Positions 41,889-50,638 of a DNA stretch of 64,000 bases are shown one piece after another (the stretch's first letter is position 1; the number at the start of each line of letters is the position of its first letter). The position numbers and the translations under genes were made by a program. This DNA is from Bacillota bacterium (GTDB taxonomy: Bacteria; Bacillota; UBA5301; JAMCQP01): NCBI GenBank assembly GCA_023381695.1, contig JAMCQP010000039.1:100010-164009 (forward strand). Direction: 5' to 3'. The notes under the pieces were generated by a model. That model was not told the DNA's origin. It was given only the letters and a program-made list of their open reading frames with translations, and did no database searches.

Positions 41889-42335
41889 TTAATTCCGGTT
41901 GCGACCGGCTGTTTGCTGTGGCGACTTCAACATCCGCACTCTGGTGCCCCGGCCCGGCGCGGAATCAATCTCCAGCTTATCCATGAAAGAGTCCATAAAA
42001 ACGAGCCCGAGTCCCATGCGTTCGGGATCGGTGCTGAAGGAGGGCTGGGAAGCCAGGGCAATATCCTCAATTCCCACGCCCTGATCCTCCACGATAATCT
42101 CCAAAAGGTTCTCGTAGAGATTGACCCGCACCGAAACCATCCCGGGCGAATGCACGTACCCGTGAATAATCGCGTTGGACACTGCTTCAGAAGTGGCCAC
42201 CCGGATCTCGTCGATCTCCTCCAGGGTGAAATCCAGCTGGGCGGCAAAGGAGGCCACCAGCACTCTGGCCACCCCCACGTTTTCGGGGTCGCTGGGAAAC
42301 TCCAGGTGCACGTAATTTTTCACTCCATCAGGCAT
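41889..42335 (-). CDS. spoIIAB: Anti-sigma-F factor and SpoIIAA kinase
   Basis: 148 residues of a GHKL serine kinase. The N box is SEAVSNAIIHGY, G1 is EDQGVGIED and G2 is GLGLVFM. It binds SigF and phosphorylates SpoIIAA. I chose ATG 42335, with GGGAGG about 10 nt upstream; longer in-frame starts overlap spoIIAA. It is separated from sigF by 12 nt. Confidence 0.96.
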   Translation of the reverse strand: MPDGVKNYVHLEFPSDPENVGVARVLVASFAAQLDFTLEEIDEIRVATSEAVSNAIIHGYVHSPGMVSVRVNLYENLLEIIVEDQGVGIEDIALASQPSFSTDPERMGLGLVFMDSFMDKLEIDSAPGRGTRVRMLKSPQQTAGRNRN

Positions 42336-42351
42336 GCACGTCAATCCTCCC

Positions 42352-42690
42352 TCAGGCCAGACGCAAGGCCTCTTGCTCGGAGTCGTAATGGGCAATGATC
42401 TTGAAGATGCCCGACAGTTCAAAGACCTTGCGCACCTGCGGCGGCACGCTGACCAGCATCACCTGTCCACCCCGCTGGGCCATCTTTTTGTAGCGCCCGA
42501 GGATTACCCCGAGCCCCGAACTGTCCACAAAGGTTACATCGGCAAAATTCAGGATCAGGCTTAGAATGGTTTCAAAATTGTTGAGCTTCTCCTCAATCTC
42601 CTGGCGAAATTGCGGCGCGGTCCGCATGTCCAGTTCTCCCCCGCAGCGAACCACCAGCGCCTTTCCTACTTTCTGCGTTTCGACCTTCAT
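42352..42690 (-). CDS. spoIIAA: Anti-anti-sigma factor SpoIIAA
   Basis: 112 residues with a STAS fold. The phosphorylated serine is in FVDSSGLGVILGRYK (Ser57 or Ser58). Dephosphorylated SpoIIAA frees SigF from SpoIIAB in the forespore. I chose ATG 42690 because GGAGGGGG lies just upstream; the frame is open further but without a site. It is the first gene of spoIIAA-spoIIAB-sigF-GGDEF. Unlike B. subtilis, no dacF precedes it; a PHP phosphatase does. Confidence 0.95.
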   Translation of the reverse strand: MKVETQKVGKALVVRCGGELDMRTAPQFRQEIEEKLNNFETILSLILNFADVTFVDSSGLGVILGRYKKMAQRGGQVMLVSVPPQVRKVFELSGIFKIIAHYDSEQEALRLA

Positions 42691-42721
42691 TCTTCCCCCT
42701 CCATCCGCATCAAAATGGACC

Positions 42722-43516
42722 TTACAAATCCACCAGGTAACGCCGGCGTCTCCGGAAGGTGGCAATCCGGCGGTAACCAACCTGCCGCAAAAGCGCTACC
42801 GCCAGGTCAAAATCGGAAGCCACCTCTTCCGGTGCGTGCGCGTCCGAACCCAGAGTCACGGGCACACTGGCCTGAAAAAGAAGCTCCAACAGTTCCCGAC
42901 CGGGGTAGATCTCCTTGACCGGCTTTCTCAACCCGGACGTGTTGATCTCGATGCACTTGCCGGATTCGGCCACCGCCGCCACGGTTTCTTCCAAAAGGCC
43001 GCGGATATCCCTTTGCGGCCTGAAGCCGAACTTTTTGACCAGATCCAGATGGCTCAGGATGTCGAAAGCCCCGCTCTCCGCAGCCTCCTGCACCAGGCGG
43101 AAGTAATCCCGGTACACATTATCCACGCCACGACGTTGGTAGCCGTCGATAAACCTCGAATCGTCGTGCAGCCAGCCGTCGATGAAATGCACGGAGCCGT
43201 AAACGTAATCCAGCGGGTAGCCGGAGAGGATCTGCACAAGCTGCTCCGTATACCCTGGAATAAAGTCGGCCTCCACCCCCAGCCGGATCCGGATGCGTGG
43301 ATATTTTTCCTGCAGCCTGGCTGCATCGGCCAGGTACTCCGGAAATCTGGCCGCCGGCATCACGTATTCCTCGTCCAGAGGCAGATAGGGCAGGGGCATG
43401 TGGTCCGAAAAGCCCATCTCCGGCAATCCCCTGGCAATGGCCGCTTCGACGTATTCATGCATCTCGCCCCGGGCATGGCCGCATTTCTTGGTATGTATGT
43501 GATAATCTACAAGCAT
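42722..43516 (-). CDS. PHP-family phosphatase (histidinol-phosphatase HisK-like)
   Basis: 264 residues with the metal-binding motifs of the PHP superfamily: DYHIHTKKCGHA at the N-terminus, GFSDHMP, LGVEADF, VYGSVHFID, DILSHLDLVKKFG and a final GSDAHAPEEV. Closest in pattern to HisK-type histidinol-phosphate phosphatases. No other his gene is in view, so another phosphoester substrate is possible. Its stop is 32 nt before spoIIAA. Confidence 0.9.
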   Translation of the reverse strand: MLVDYHIHTKKCGHARGEMHEYVEAAIARGLPEMGFSDHMPLPYLPLDEEYVMPAARFPEYLADAARLQEKYPRIRIRLGVEADFIPGYTEQLVQILSGYPLDYVYGSVHFIDGWLHDDSRFIDGYQRRGVDNVYRDYFRLVQEAAESGAFDILSHLDLVKKFGFRPQRDIRGLLEETVAAVAESGKCIEINTSGLRKPVKEIYPGRELLELLFQASVPVTLGSDAHAPEEVASDFDLAVALLRQVGYRRIATFRRRRRYLVDL

Positions 43517-43522
43517 CTTGAG

Positions 43523-45280
43523 TTATGCCGTCCCCCCGCTCCTGGCCCCCGCCAGCCGTTTGCGGCGCCGCCGCCGTCGACCCGCCGCCCACCAGACCGC
43601 CTTGCCAAAAACGGCCGCCGCCAGTACCACCACCGGCGCAGACAGGCCGGTGGCAAACATCTGGAGCAGGTCCAGGTAATACTTGAACCCGAGCCGCAGA
43701 TCGGGCAGCGCCCACTCAAACCGGATTCCGTACAGGTACACAAAGGTCAGCACCTGAGCCAGCAACAGGTAGGCGATGATGTAAACCATTCCGCCCGCGC
43801 ATTTGCCGAGGATATATGCCGTGGCGTCCTTTTTTCGGCCGATCCTGTACGCAAGCACCAGGCCGGAAAGGAGCGCGGCAATCCCCGCTTCAATCAAACG
43901 CTGCCGGAAAAACGCGGCCATCAACTCCTCGGAGTTGACGTCGCTCAAAGAAAAATGATAACCCCGTGCCAGGTAAAACGCGTAATAGATCGCAAAGTAA
44001 AGCAATGCCCCCGAAACCGCCGTGCCCATGTACCGGTGCCGGTACAGGATAAAGAGGTACAGGGAGGCCAGGATGAACGCCCCTCCCACCAGAGGGAGGC
44101 GGCGGAGCCGGTCCTCTTTCAGCCGGTTCTCCCTGGCGTTGGCCACCGCGGTCTCCCGGAGCTCGTCGAAACTTTTTAGTTCCATCTCTGCTTTGCGGAG
44201 GTCTCTTTCCTGGAAAGCCCGCCTGGCCAGCAGGGGAGCGGTCGCGTTTTGGGGCAGGCCTCTTCCTTCGAGGGTCTGTATGTACCGGCTGTCGAAAGCC
44301 GCCCTCTGTTCCGCCACCGCCAGTTCCAAAGACACCCGGTTGGCCCAGGACAGATCAAGGACGGGATAGAGCGGCTGGCCCACAGCGTGCCGGGGCAGGG
44401 AAGTTCCCAAAAGCGCGGCGACGGTGGGAGCGATATCCACCTGCCCTCCTCCTCCGGCCCAACCCGGTCTGATCCCTTTTCCCAGCGCCACCAGCGGCAC
44501 GGAGGTGACGCTTTCTTCCCAGCCGCCGTGTCCACCTGCATCCCGGTGGCCGTGATCCGACGTGATCAAGAGCGTTGTCTTCCGAAGATCCAGTGAGGCC
44601 GCCAACCGGCCGATAAGATTGTCCACCTCCCGGGCGGCGGTATAATACTGCCGGGATGCCCCGCCAAACTCGTGGCCCGCCTTGTCCACGGAAGCAAAAT
44701 GGATTAACAAAAGATCCGGCTTCCCGGCCTGAAGGCTCAAGGCTTCTCTTAAAACAGCCGGATCGTCGTTCCGTACCAACCTTTCCTGGCTGATCCAGGG
44801 TCCATACAGGGCCTCCCACTCCGGGGCGCCCGCCACGGCGGTCAAAAGCCCCGCCCGCCTGGCCTCAGCGAAGATACTGTCCACCCGAATGCGGCCCTTG
44901 TACCAGTTGGTGGTCACCCCGGTAATCTCCTGCCAGGCGCCGGTCCCAATCACCGCCCAGCCAGGCAAAGACAATGAAGGTTCCCCCGTCGCCAGCCGGA
45001 GACCCGCCCCCCGCTCGCGCAGCCTGGTCAGGCCGGGAAGGCCCATGGCCGTATCATAGCGCAACCCATCCACAACCACCAGGACAACCTGCCCGCTGAT
45101 GGCGGGCTGCCTGGGAGAAACAGGCATGCTCTCATAGTAATGCGGGCTGTGGTAATCAACAACCGCATTCCAGCTCAGCAGCATCAATTTTTGGGCTCCA
45201 ACCCCTGCCATAAGCACCACCAGGGGAACCCAGGCCACACTGATCATCTTTCGGGTTGTATCAAGGATCTTCCGAAACAT
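43523..45280 (-). CDS. Membrane-anchored alkaline-phosphatase-superfamily protein
   Basis: 585 residues. After one N-terminal helix (about 15-40) there is an extracytoplasmic phosphodiesterase/nucleotide-pyrophosphatase domain (about 65-330) with VVVDGLRYD, a nucleophile Ser/Thr region EPSLSLPGW, HFASVDKAGHEFGG and TSDHGHRDAGGHGG. These supply the two metal sites. A C-terminal part (about 400-575) has four or five membrane helices and a very basic tail (RRRRRRKR). ATG 45280, with GAGGTG just upstream, is preferred over GTG 45292. Similar domains act on lipid or wall phosphodiesters; the substrate here is unknown. Confidence 0.85.
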   Translation of the reverse strand: MFRKILDTTRKMISVAWVPLVVLMAGVGAQKLMLLSWNAVVDYHSPHYYESMPVSPRQPAISGQVVLVVVDGLRYDTAMGLPGLTRLRERGAGLRLATGEPSLSLPGWAVIGTGAWQEITGVTTNWYKGRIRVDSIFAEARRAGLLTAVAGAPEWEALYGPWISQERLVRNDDPAVLREALSLQAGKPDLLLIHFASVDKAGHEFGGASRQYYTAAREVDNLIGRLAASLDLRKTTLLITSDHGHRDAGGHGGWEESVTSVPLVALGKGIRPGWAGGGGQVDIAPTVAALLGTSLPRHAVGQPLYPVLDLSWANRVSLELAVAEQRAAFDSRYIQTLEGRGLPQNATAPLLARRAFQERDLRKAEMELKSFDELRETAVANARENRLKEDRLRRLPLVGGAFILASLYLFILYRHRYMGTAVSGALLYFAIYYAFYLARGYHFSLSDVNSEELMAAFFRQRLIEAGIAALLSGLVLAYRIGRKKDATAYILGKCAGGMVYIIAYLLLAQVLTFVYLYGIRFEWALPDLRLGFKYYLDLLQMFATGLSAPVVVLAAAVFGKAVWWAAGRRRRRRKRLAGARSGGTA

Positions 45281-45297
45281 GCGCCACCTCACACGTT

Positions 45298-45966
45298 CTA
45301 TCCGCTGGTCGCCCGGCTTTCGGCGATCTTTCTCAGTTCTTCCACGGCTTGTCCCGGGTCCGGCTGGCCAAAGACCGCCGAGCCCGCCACAAGAATATCC
45401 GCGCCGGCTTCCACCACCTGCCCGGCGGTTTGCGGGTTTATCCCGCCGTCGACCTCCAGGGAGACGGGTAGCTTCTTCTGCTTGATCCGGCCATGCAGCT
45501 CGCTGATCTTCGGTAAAACCGCCGGAATAAGCTCCTGCCCTCCAAAACCGGGGTTAACAGTCATCAGAAGCACCAGATCGAGTTCATCAAGGAGGTATTT
45601 GATGGTGCCGAGCGGGGTCGCCGGATTAAGCGCCACCCCGGCCCTGATCTTCTTCTCCTTGATCAGGTTCACGGTGCGATGAAGATGAATGCAGGTCTCG
45701 GCATGCACGGTGATGATGTCCGCCCCGGCGCGCGCGAATGCATCAACGTAGAGCTCCGGGTTGCTGATCATCAGGTGCACATCCAGCGGCAGGGTCGTGA
45801 CCTTCCGCAAAGCCGCCACCACCAGAGGGCCAATGGTGATATTCGGCACAAAGTGGCCGTCCATGACATCCACGTGGATCAGGTCGGCATTTTCGACCCG
45901 CCGCACTGCCTCCGCCAGATTTGAAAAATCCGCCGAAAGGATTGAAGGAGCAATCTGTATGGTCAC
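45298..45966 (-). CDS. rpe: Ribulose-phosphate 3-epimerase
   Basis: 222-residue TIM barrel converting ribulose 5-phosphate to xylulose 5-phosphate. The metal and catalytic residues are in [23 protein letters not shown], and VNPGFGGQ and EVDGGIN. The start is GTG 45966, with GAGGTG 4 nt upstream. It follows rsgA in the common Firmicute order prkC-rsgA-rpe, with repeat copy 3 in the gap. Confidence 0.97.
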   Translation of the reverse strand: MTIQIAPSILSADFSNLAEAVRRVENADLIHVDVMDGHFVPNITIGPLVVAALRKVTTLPLDVHLMISNPELYVDAFARAGADIITVHAETCIHLHRTVNLIKEKKIRAGVALNPATPLGTIKYLLDELDLVLLMTVNPGFGGQELIPAVLPKISELHGRIKQKKLPVSLEVDGGINPQTAGQVVEAGADILVAGSAVFGQPDPGQAVEELRKIAESRATSG

Positions 45967-45976
45967 AAGTCACCTC

Positions 45977-46024
45977 TCTCGCCCCTCCATGGGCTTCGCG
46001 GTGCCTCGACATCCTGTCGAATGC
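45977..46024. repeat. Hairpin-bearing interspersed repeat, copy 3
   Basis: About 48 nt in the rsgA-rpe gap. Minus strand begins GCATTCGAC-AGGAT-GTCGA: relative to copies 1 and 2 both sides of the stem changed (T-A to C-G), keeping the pairing. The tail matches copy 2. A shorter partial duplicate of its flank (ACCTCTCTCGCCCCT) occurs at 46023-46037 beside the rsgA stop. Confidence 0.75.
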
Positions 46025-46037
46025 ACCTCTCTCGCCC

Positions 46038-46982
46038 CTACCAGGGCTTTTGCGCACGCAAGTCCTTTAAAAACTCCAGGTAATGTTCATAACGAATGGG
46101 GTTGATCTTTCCATCCCTTAACGCCCTTTTCACGGCACAATCCGGTTCCTGGTCGTGGAAACAGGGTTGAAATCTGCATTCGCCAAGATACGGCTCAAAC
46201 TCCGGAAAAAGAAAGGAGAGTTCCCCGGGAGAGATCCCGGACAGCTCAAGCTGGCTGAAGCCCGGCGTGTCCGCCACCCAACCCCCGCCTTCCAGCGGCA
46301 GAAGCTGCGCATACCGGGTGGTGTGCCTCCCGCGGCGGATCTTGTCGCTGACCTCGCCGGTCACCAGTTGGTGCCCCGGGCAAACCGCGTTCAGAAGAGC
46401 GGACTTTCCAACCCCGGACGGGCCCGCAAAGGTAGAAAGACGCCCTTGCAACGCTTCCCGCAACCGCCCGATGTTGGCGCCTTTTTTGGCGCTGGTGAGG
46501 ATCACCCGGTAACCCGCCTCCTCGTACGTCAAGGCCAGCGTCTTTGAAGCCTGGCGATCCGTCAGGTCGATCTTGTTGAAGCACAGGATGATCTGCAGAT
46601 CCCGGGCGGCCACAACGGCCAGCAAGCGATCCACGAGAGCCAGATTGGGCTCCGGGCTGGTGACCGCAAAAACGACCACCACCTGTTCCACGTTGGCCAG
46701 CGCCGGCCTGGCAAGTTCCGATCTCCGCTCCTGGATGGCCTCGATCACCCCGTGCGTGGAGTCGGCCAACTGCACCTTGACCCGGTCGCCGACAAGCGCA
46801 ACCAGGGTGGCGCTGTTTGCGGCCTTCCCGGCGCCGCGGCCTCCGGCGCGAATCTTTTCCTCGGGGGAATGTTGCCGGAACCTTCCCCTCAAAGTGCATT
46901 CCACCGGCGCCTCGGCTTCACGGCCGGCCAGTTGCACGTAATAAAACCCGCTATAGGCTCGCACCACGACGCCGTCCTGCAT
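46038..46982 (-). CDS. rsgA: Ribosome small-subunit GTPase RsgA
   Basis: 314 residues: an N-terminal OB fold, a circularly permuted GTPase (FNKIDLTD before the P-loop GPSGVGKS, then DTPGFSQ), and a C-terminal zinc finger with CRFQPCFHDQEPDC. It assists late 30S assembly. A Gly/Ala/Arg-rich insertion in the OB region (about 42-55) is unusual. It starts 3 nt after prkC and is co-transcribed with it. Confidence 0.96.
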   Translation of the reverse strand: MQDGVVVRAYSGFYYVQLAGREAEAPVECTLRGRFRQHSPEEKIRAGGRGAGKAANSATLVALVGDRVKVQLADSTHGVIEAIQERRSELARPALANVEQVVVVFAVTSPEPNLALVDRLLAVVAARDLQIILCFNKIDLTDRQASKTLALTYEEAGYRVILTSAKKGANIGRLREALQGRLSTFAGPSGVGKSALLNAVCPGHQLVTGEVSDKIRRGRHTTRYAQLLPLEGGGWVADTPGFSQLELSGISPGELSFLFPEFEPYLGECRFQPCFHDQEPDCAVKRALRDGKINPIRYEHYLEFLKDLRAQKPW

Positions 46983-46985
46983 CGT

Positions 46986-49031
46986 CTATAAGGATTCCTC
47001 CTTGTAGAGCACTCCGTCGATATAGACCTGCACCTTGATGTTGTCCCCATATCCCTCCACATTCTGGAGGATATTGTCCCCCGGCTTGTGGGTGGCATCA
47101 TAGACCATTCGGGATGGATATTCGTCGGTAACCACGATCTGGACCCGCTGCCGCTCCGGCCCGGGCGGCACGACAACCTTTACTTCCGCGCGTTTCGGCT
47201 TGCCCTTGCGGCCCTGAACCGAGGCCGGCAACTGTTTTGAAGACTCCCTGGCGGGGGCGTTGGGCTGAAGGCCGGCCCCGTTCGATTCCCCGGAAGCATT
47301 GCCCGGAGCGCTGCCGGAGCCGCTGCCGGGAGCACCCCCTTGCTGGCCGTCGGAATTGCCCGGCCCGACTATCCCGCCATCCCGCGCTCCCTTGCTGATC
47401 ACAAAGTCCACCGGAGAGCCGGCCGCTACAGGCGTATTGGGCCTGGGATACTGATCGATCACGATTCCCGGCCGGAAATCTCCCGCCGCCTGCTCAAAGA
47501 TCCGGCCAGGCGCGAGCCCGATCGACGCCAACTGAGAAGCCACCTTGCTGTATGGCTGCCCGACGAAGTCGGGAACGATCACCTGATCCGGCGTCGGACC
47601 CTTGCTCACCGTGATATCCACCGTCATCCCGCGTTCCAGCCGGGCGCCGGGCTCGGGATCCTGGCGAATGATCCGCCCCTCTTCCACGTCGGAGCTGTAT
47701 TCCTGCTGTTCGAGGCCCAGGCTCAGGCCGGCCTCGTTGATGTCCACCTTGGCCTCCCGGACGGTCTTGCCCACCAGATCCGGAACGATGAAGGTCTCCG
47801 GGCCCTTGCTCACCGTAACGTGGATGGTTCGCCGGATCTTCACCTTTTTGCCGTCCACCGGATCCTGGGAGACGATATAGTCAGCCGGGACGGTGCTGTG
47901 AAAGATCCTCCGCTCCACATTCAACCGGAGCTGGCGCTCTCTCGTCAACACCTGGGCTTCCTCGATGCTCTTGCCCACCAGCTGGGGAACCTGCACCTCC
48001 GGTGTCGCCACAAACAGGTTCTGGAAGAATAGACCCATTCCGCCCACCAAAACCGCCACCAGGAGCGCCACCCACAGCCAGCCCATCCGTCGTTTCTTCG
48101 GCCGGGTCTGGAGCATGGTCGCCTCCCGGACGGCCTTCTGCTTCCTGGTGGCCGCCCGGGGCAGAGCCTGGGTGGCAAACTCCCCGACCGGGATCGCCAT
48201 GGTCTGATCGTCCCCGACCCGGGAAAAACGCCTCAAATCGGCCAGCATCTCCCCGGCCCGGCTGTAACGGACCTTGAGGTCCTTGGCCATGGCCTTGAGA
48301 ATAATCTCCTGAACACCGGCCGGGAGTGACGGGTTGAGCTCCACCGGCGGCTTGGGGTTCTCCTGGATCTGTTTCAGGGCGATGGAGATCGGGCTGTCCC
48401 CCTCGAAAGGCACCTTGCCGGTCAACATCTCGTACATGACCACGCCCAGGGAGTACAGATCCGATTGCGGCCCAATCTGGCCGCCTTTGGCCTGTTCGGG
48501 CGAAAAGTAGTGCACCGAGCCGATTACAAAACCGGTCTGCGTCAAAGTCGCACTGCTGGCGGCGCGAGCGATGCCGAAATCCGTCACCTTCACCCGCCCG
48601 TCGTTGGTCAGCAGGATATTATGCGGCTTGATATCCCGGTGCACGATATTGTGTTCATGGGCGTGCTGGAGCGCCTCGCAAATCTGGCCGGCGATCCGAA
48701 GCGCGGTCGGCGCCGGCAACGGCGCTTCCTGGCGAATCAGATCTTTCAAGCTCTGCCCCTCGATGTATTCCATGACGATGTAGTAGATGTCCCCGACCTC
48801 ACCCACGTCGTAGATATTCACCACGTTGGGATGAGAGAGGCTGGCGGCCGACTGGGCCTCCCGCCTGAAGCGCTCCACAAACTCCTCGTCGCTGGCGTAT
48901 TGCGGCCGTAAAATTTTGACGGCCACGATCCGGTGCAAAAGAGTGCAACGGGCCTTGTAAACGAGCGCCATGCCACCTTCGCCGATCTTTTCCAGAATCT
49001 GATACCTGTTGGCCAGAAGGGTTCCGATCAA
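46986..49031 (-). CDS. prkC: PASTA-domain serine/threonine kinase PrkC
   Basis: 681 residues. The kinase domain (about 10-270) has GEGGMALVY, HRDIKPHN and DFG. A basic juxtamembrane stretch and one membrane helix (about 318-340) follow, then three PASTA domains (about 345-550) which bind muropeptides outside the cell. A Gly/Ser-rich linker (about 555-610) and a small beta domain end the protein. Start TTG 49031 has GAGGTG 6 nt upstream. It acts opposite the PP2C phosphatase of this cluster on wall and division proteins and in spore germination. Confidence 0.97.
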   Translation of the reverse strand: MIGTLLANRYQILEKIGEGGMALVYKARCTLLHRIVAVKILRPQYASDEEFVERFRREAQSAASLSHPNVVNIYDVGEVGDIYYIVMEYIEGQSLKDLIRQEAPLPAPTALRIAGQICEALQHAHEHNIVHRDIKPHNILLTNDGRVKVTDFGIARAASSATLTQTGFVIGSVHYFSPEQAKGGQIGPQSDLYSLGVVMYEMLTGKVPFEGDSPISIALKQIQENPKPPVELNPSLPAGVQEIILKAMAKDLKVRYSRAGEMLADLRRFSRVGDDQTMAIPVGEFATQALPRAATRKQKAVREATMLQTRPKKRRMGWLWVALLVAVLVGGMGLFFQNLFVATPEVQVPQLVGKSIEEAQVLTRERQLRLNVERRIFHSTVPADYIVSQDPVDGKKVKIRRTIHVTVSKGPETFIVPDLVGKTVREAKVDINEAGLSLGLEQQEYSSDVEEGRIIRQDPEPGARLERGMTVDITVSKGPTPDQVIVPDFVGQPYSKVASQLASIGLAPGRIFEQAAGDFRPGIVIDQYPRPNTPVAAGSPVDFVISKGARDGGIVGPGNSDGQQGGAPGSGSGSAPGNASGESNGAGLQPNAPARESSKQLPASVQGRKGKPKRAEVKVVVPPGPERQRVQIVVTDEYPSRMVYDATHKPGDNILQNVEGYGDNIKVQVYIDGVLYKEESL

Positions 49032-49216
49032 GTATTACACCTCTAATCAATGCATCCCCGCTAAATACCCGCAAACAGCAGTTCCCAATGCAAAAGGGCA
49101 TATAAAGTTATTTTATAATACCTGGAAAGCGGATTCCACCCTCATTTTTTGGTACCAGCCGCATGCCATGCCCGTGAAAGCGGTCAGGGTTGCCGATGCA
49201 CCGCCGTCCGCCCTGT

Positions 49217-50638
49217 TTATCGGCCACCCGATTTCTGGAGCGCGGCGGCAAAGACCCGCGCCGCGATTGGCGCCGCCACCCCGCCGCCTGTACCGGCGTT
49301 TTCCACCACCACCGCCAGGGCCACTCTCGGAGCGTCCGCGGGCGCAAAGCCGATGAACCAGGCATGGGGCCGCCCATGAGGGTTATCGGCGGTGCCGGTC
49401 TTCCCCGCCACGCGTACCCCGGCTACCTGGGCGCCGCGCCCGGTTCCCTCGCGCACCACCGCTTCCATCATCTCCCGCAACGCCAGCGAGGTGGAGGAGG
49501 AGATGGGGCGCGCCCGCCGCCGGGGAGGGAAGCTTTCCACCACCCGGCCGCTCGCCGTCCGGACCTCTTTTACCAGATATGGTTCCATCATCGTCCCGCC
49601 GTTTGCCACCGCCCCGGCCACCAGCGCCATCTCCAGCGGCGTCACCAGCAGATTTCCCTGCCCGATCCCAATCTCCGCCAGGTAATCCGCCGGCAAGCCC
49701 AGCTTGGCCGGTAAACGCCCGGTGTTGAAGGGGATCCCGAGCACGGCCAGCGGATCCCCAAGCCGAAACCGGTTCGCATACCGGAAAAACCGGTCCTTGC
49801 CCAGTTGCAACCCCAACCCGGAAAACGTATAGTTGCAGGAAACAACCAGAGCCTGGGCAAGGGTCAACGGCCCGTGCACCGCGTTGTTAAAATCGCGAAT
49901 TTCATCCTTCCCGACCGCCCGCACTCCTTTGCAATCATAAGACGTCTCGGGCGTCACCAGTCCGCTGTCGATTCCCGCCGCCGCGATCAAGACCTTGAAA
50001 GCCGATCCCGGCGGGTAAAGCCCCTGGACGGCCCGGTTCAGAAGCGGGCTTTCCGGATCCTTAATCAACCCTTCCCACCTGTTTTCCATCTCGTTTGGGT
50101 TGAAGCCCGGCTCGCTCACCGAGGCCAGGATCTCGCCGGTACGCGAGTCGAGCACCACCACCGCCCCGCGCCGCCCCCCCAGCGCATCGGCCGCCGCCTT
50201 CTGGATCTCCGGATCAATGGTGGTGAAAAGGTCGTCACCCGCCTCCCTCCGTCCGAGCCATCGTTCCAAAAACCCCGTCAACTGCTGCTGGGGATTGGAC
50301 GCCACCAGGTAGTCGTTAAAAGCCAATTCCAGGCCCGCCACTCCCAGCTTGGGGTGCGCGTACCCCACCACCTGCGCCAGAGAAGCCGGAGCAAGATAGA
50401 TACGCCGGTACTGGCCGCCTTCGGCGACACTCCTGGCCAGGGGGTTCCCCGCCCGGTCAAAGATGGTTCCCCGCTGGATCGCCTGTCGGGCCAGAAGCAG
50501 CCTTGGATTATACGGGTTCCTCTCCAGGGAGGGCGCCTGCCAGAAGTGCCAGTAACCCAACGCCAGAGCCAGCAGAACCACCCCGCCGGTAAAACCGTAA
50601 AACAAGCGCCGGGCGGCCCCGCGCATCCTCTCCTGCAC
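49217..50638 (-). CDS. pbpA: Penicillin-binding protein, PbpA/FtsI type
   Basis: 473-residue class B transpeptidase with one N-terminal membrane helix (about 12-32). A short dimerisation domain follows, and the catalytic motifs are SAFK near 214, SCN near 272 and KTGTA near 416. It pairs with the FtsW/RodA glycosyltransferase just upstream. Its GTG start shares one base with the ftsW stop codon. A 185-nt gap separates it from prkC. The arrangement ftsW-pbpA-prkC is the elongation/division signalling cluster also seen in actinobacteria. Confidence 0.95.
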   Translation of the reverse strand: MQERMRGAARRLFYGFTGGVVLLALALGYWHFWQAPSLERNPYNPRLLLARQAIQRGTIFDRAGNPLARSVAEGGQYRRIYLAPASLAQVVGYAHPKLGVAGLELAFNDYLVASNPQQQLTGFLERWLGRREAGDDLFTTIDPEIQKAAADALGGRRGAVVVLDSRTGEILASVSEPGFNPNEMENRWEGLIKDPESPLLNRAVQGLYPPGSAFKVLIAAAGIDSGLVTPETSYDCKGVRAVGKDEIRDFNNAVHGPLTLAQALVVSCNYTFSGLGLQLGKDRFFRYANRFRLGDPLAVLGIPFNTGRLPAKLGLPADYLAEIGIGQGNLLVTPLEMALVAGAVANGGTMMEPYLVKEVRTASGRVVESFPPRRRARPISSSTSLALREMMEAVVREGTGRGAQVAGVRVAGKTGTADNPHGRPHAWFIGFAPADAPRVALAVVVENAGTGGGVAAPIAARVFAAALQKSGGR

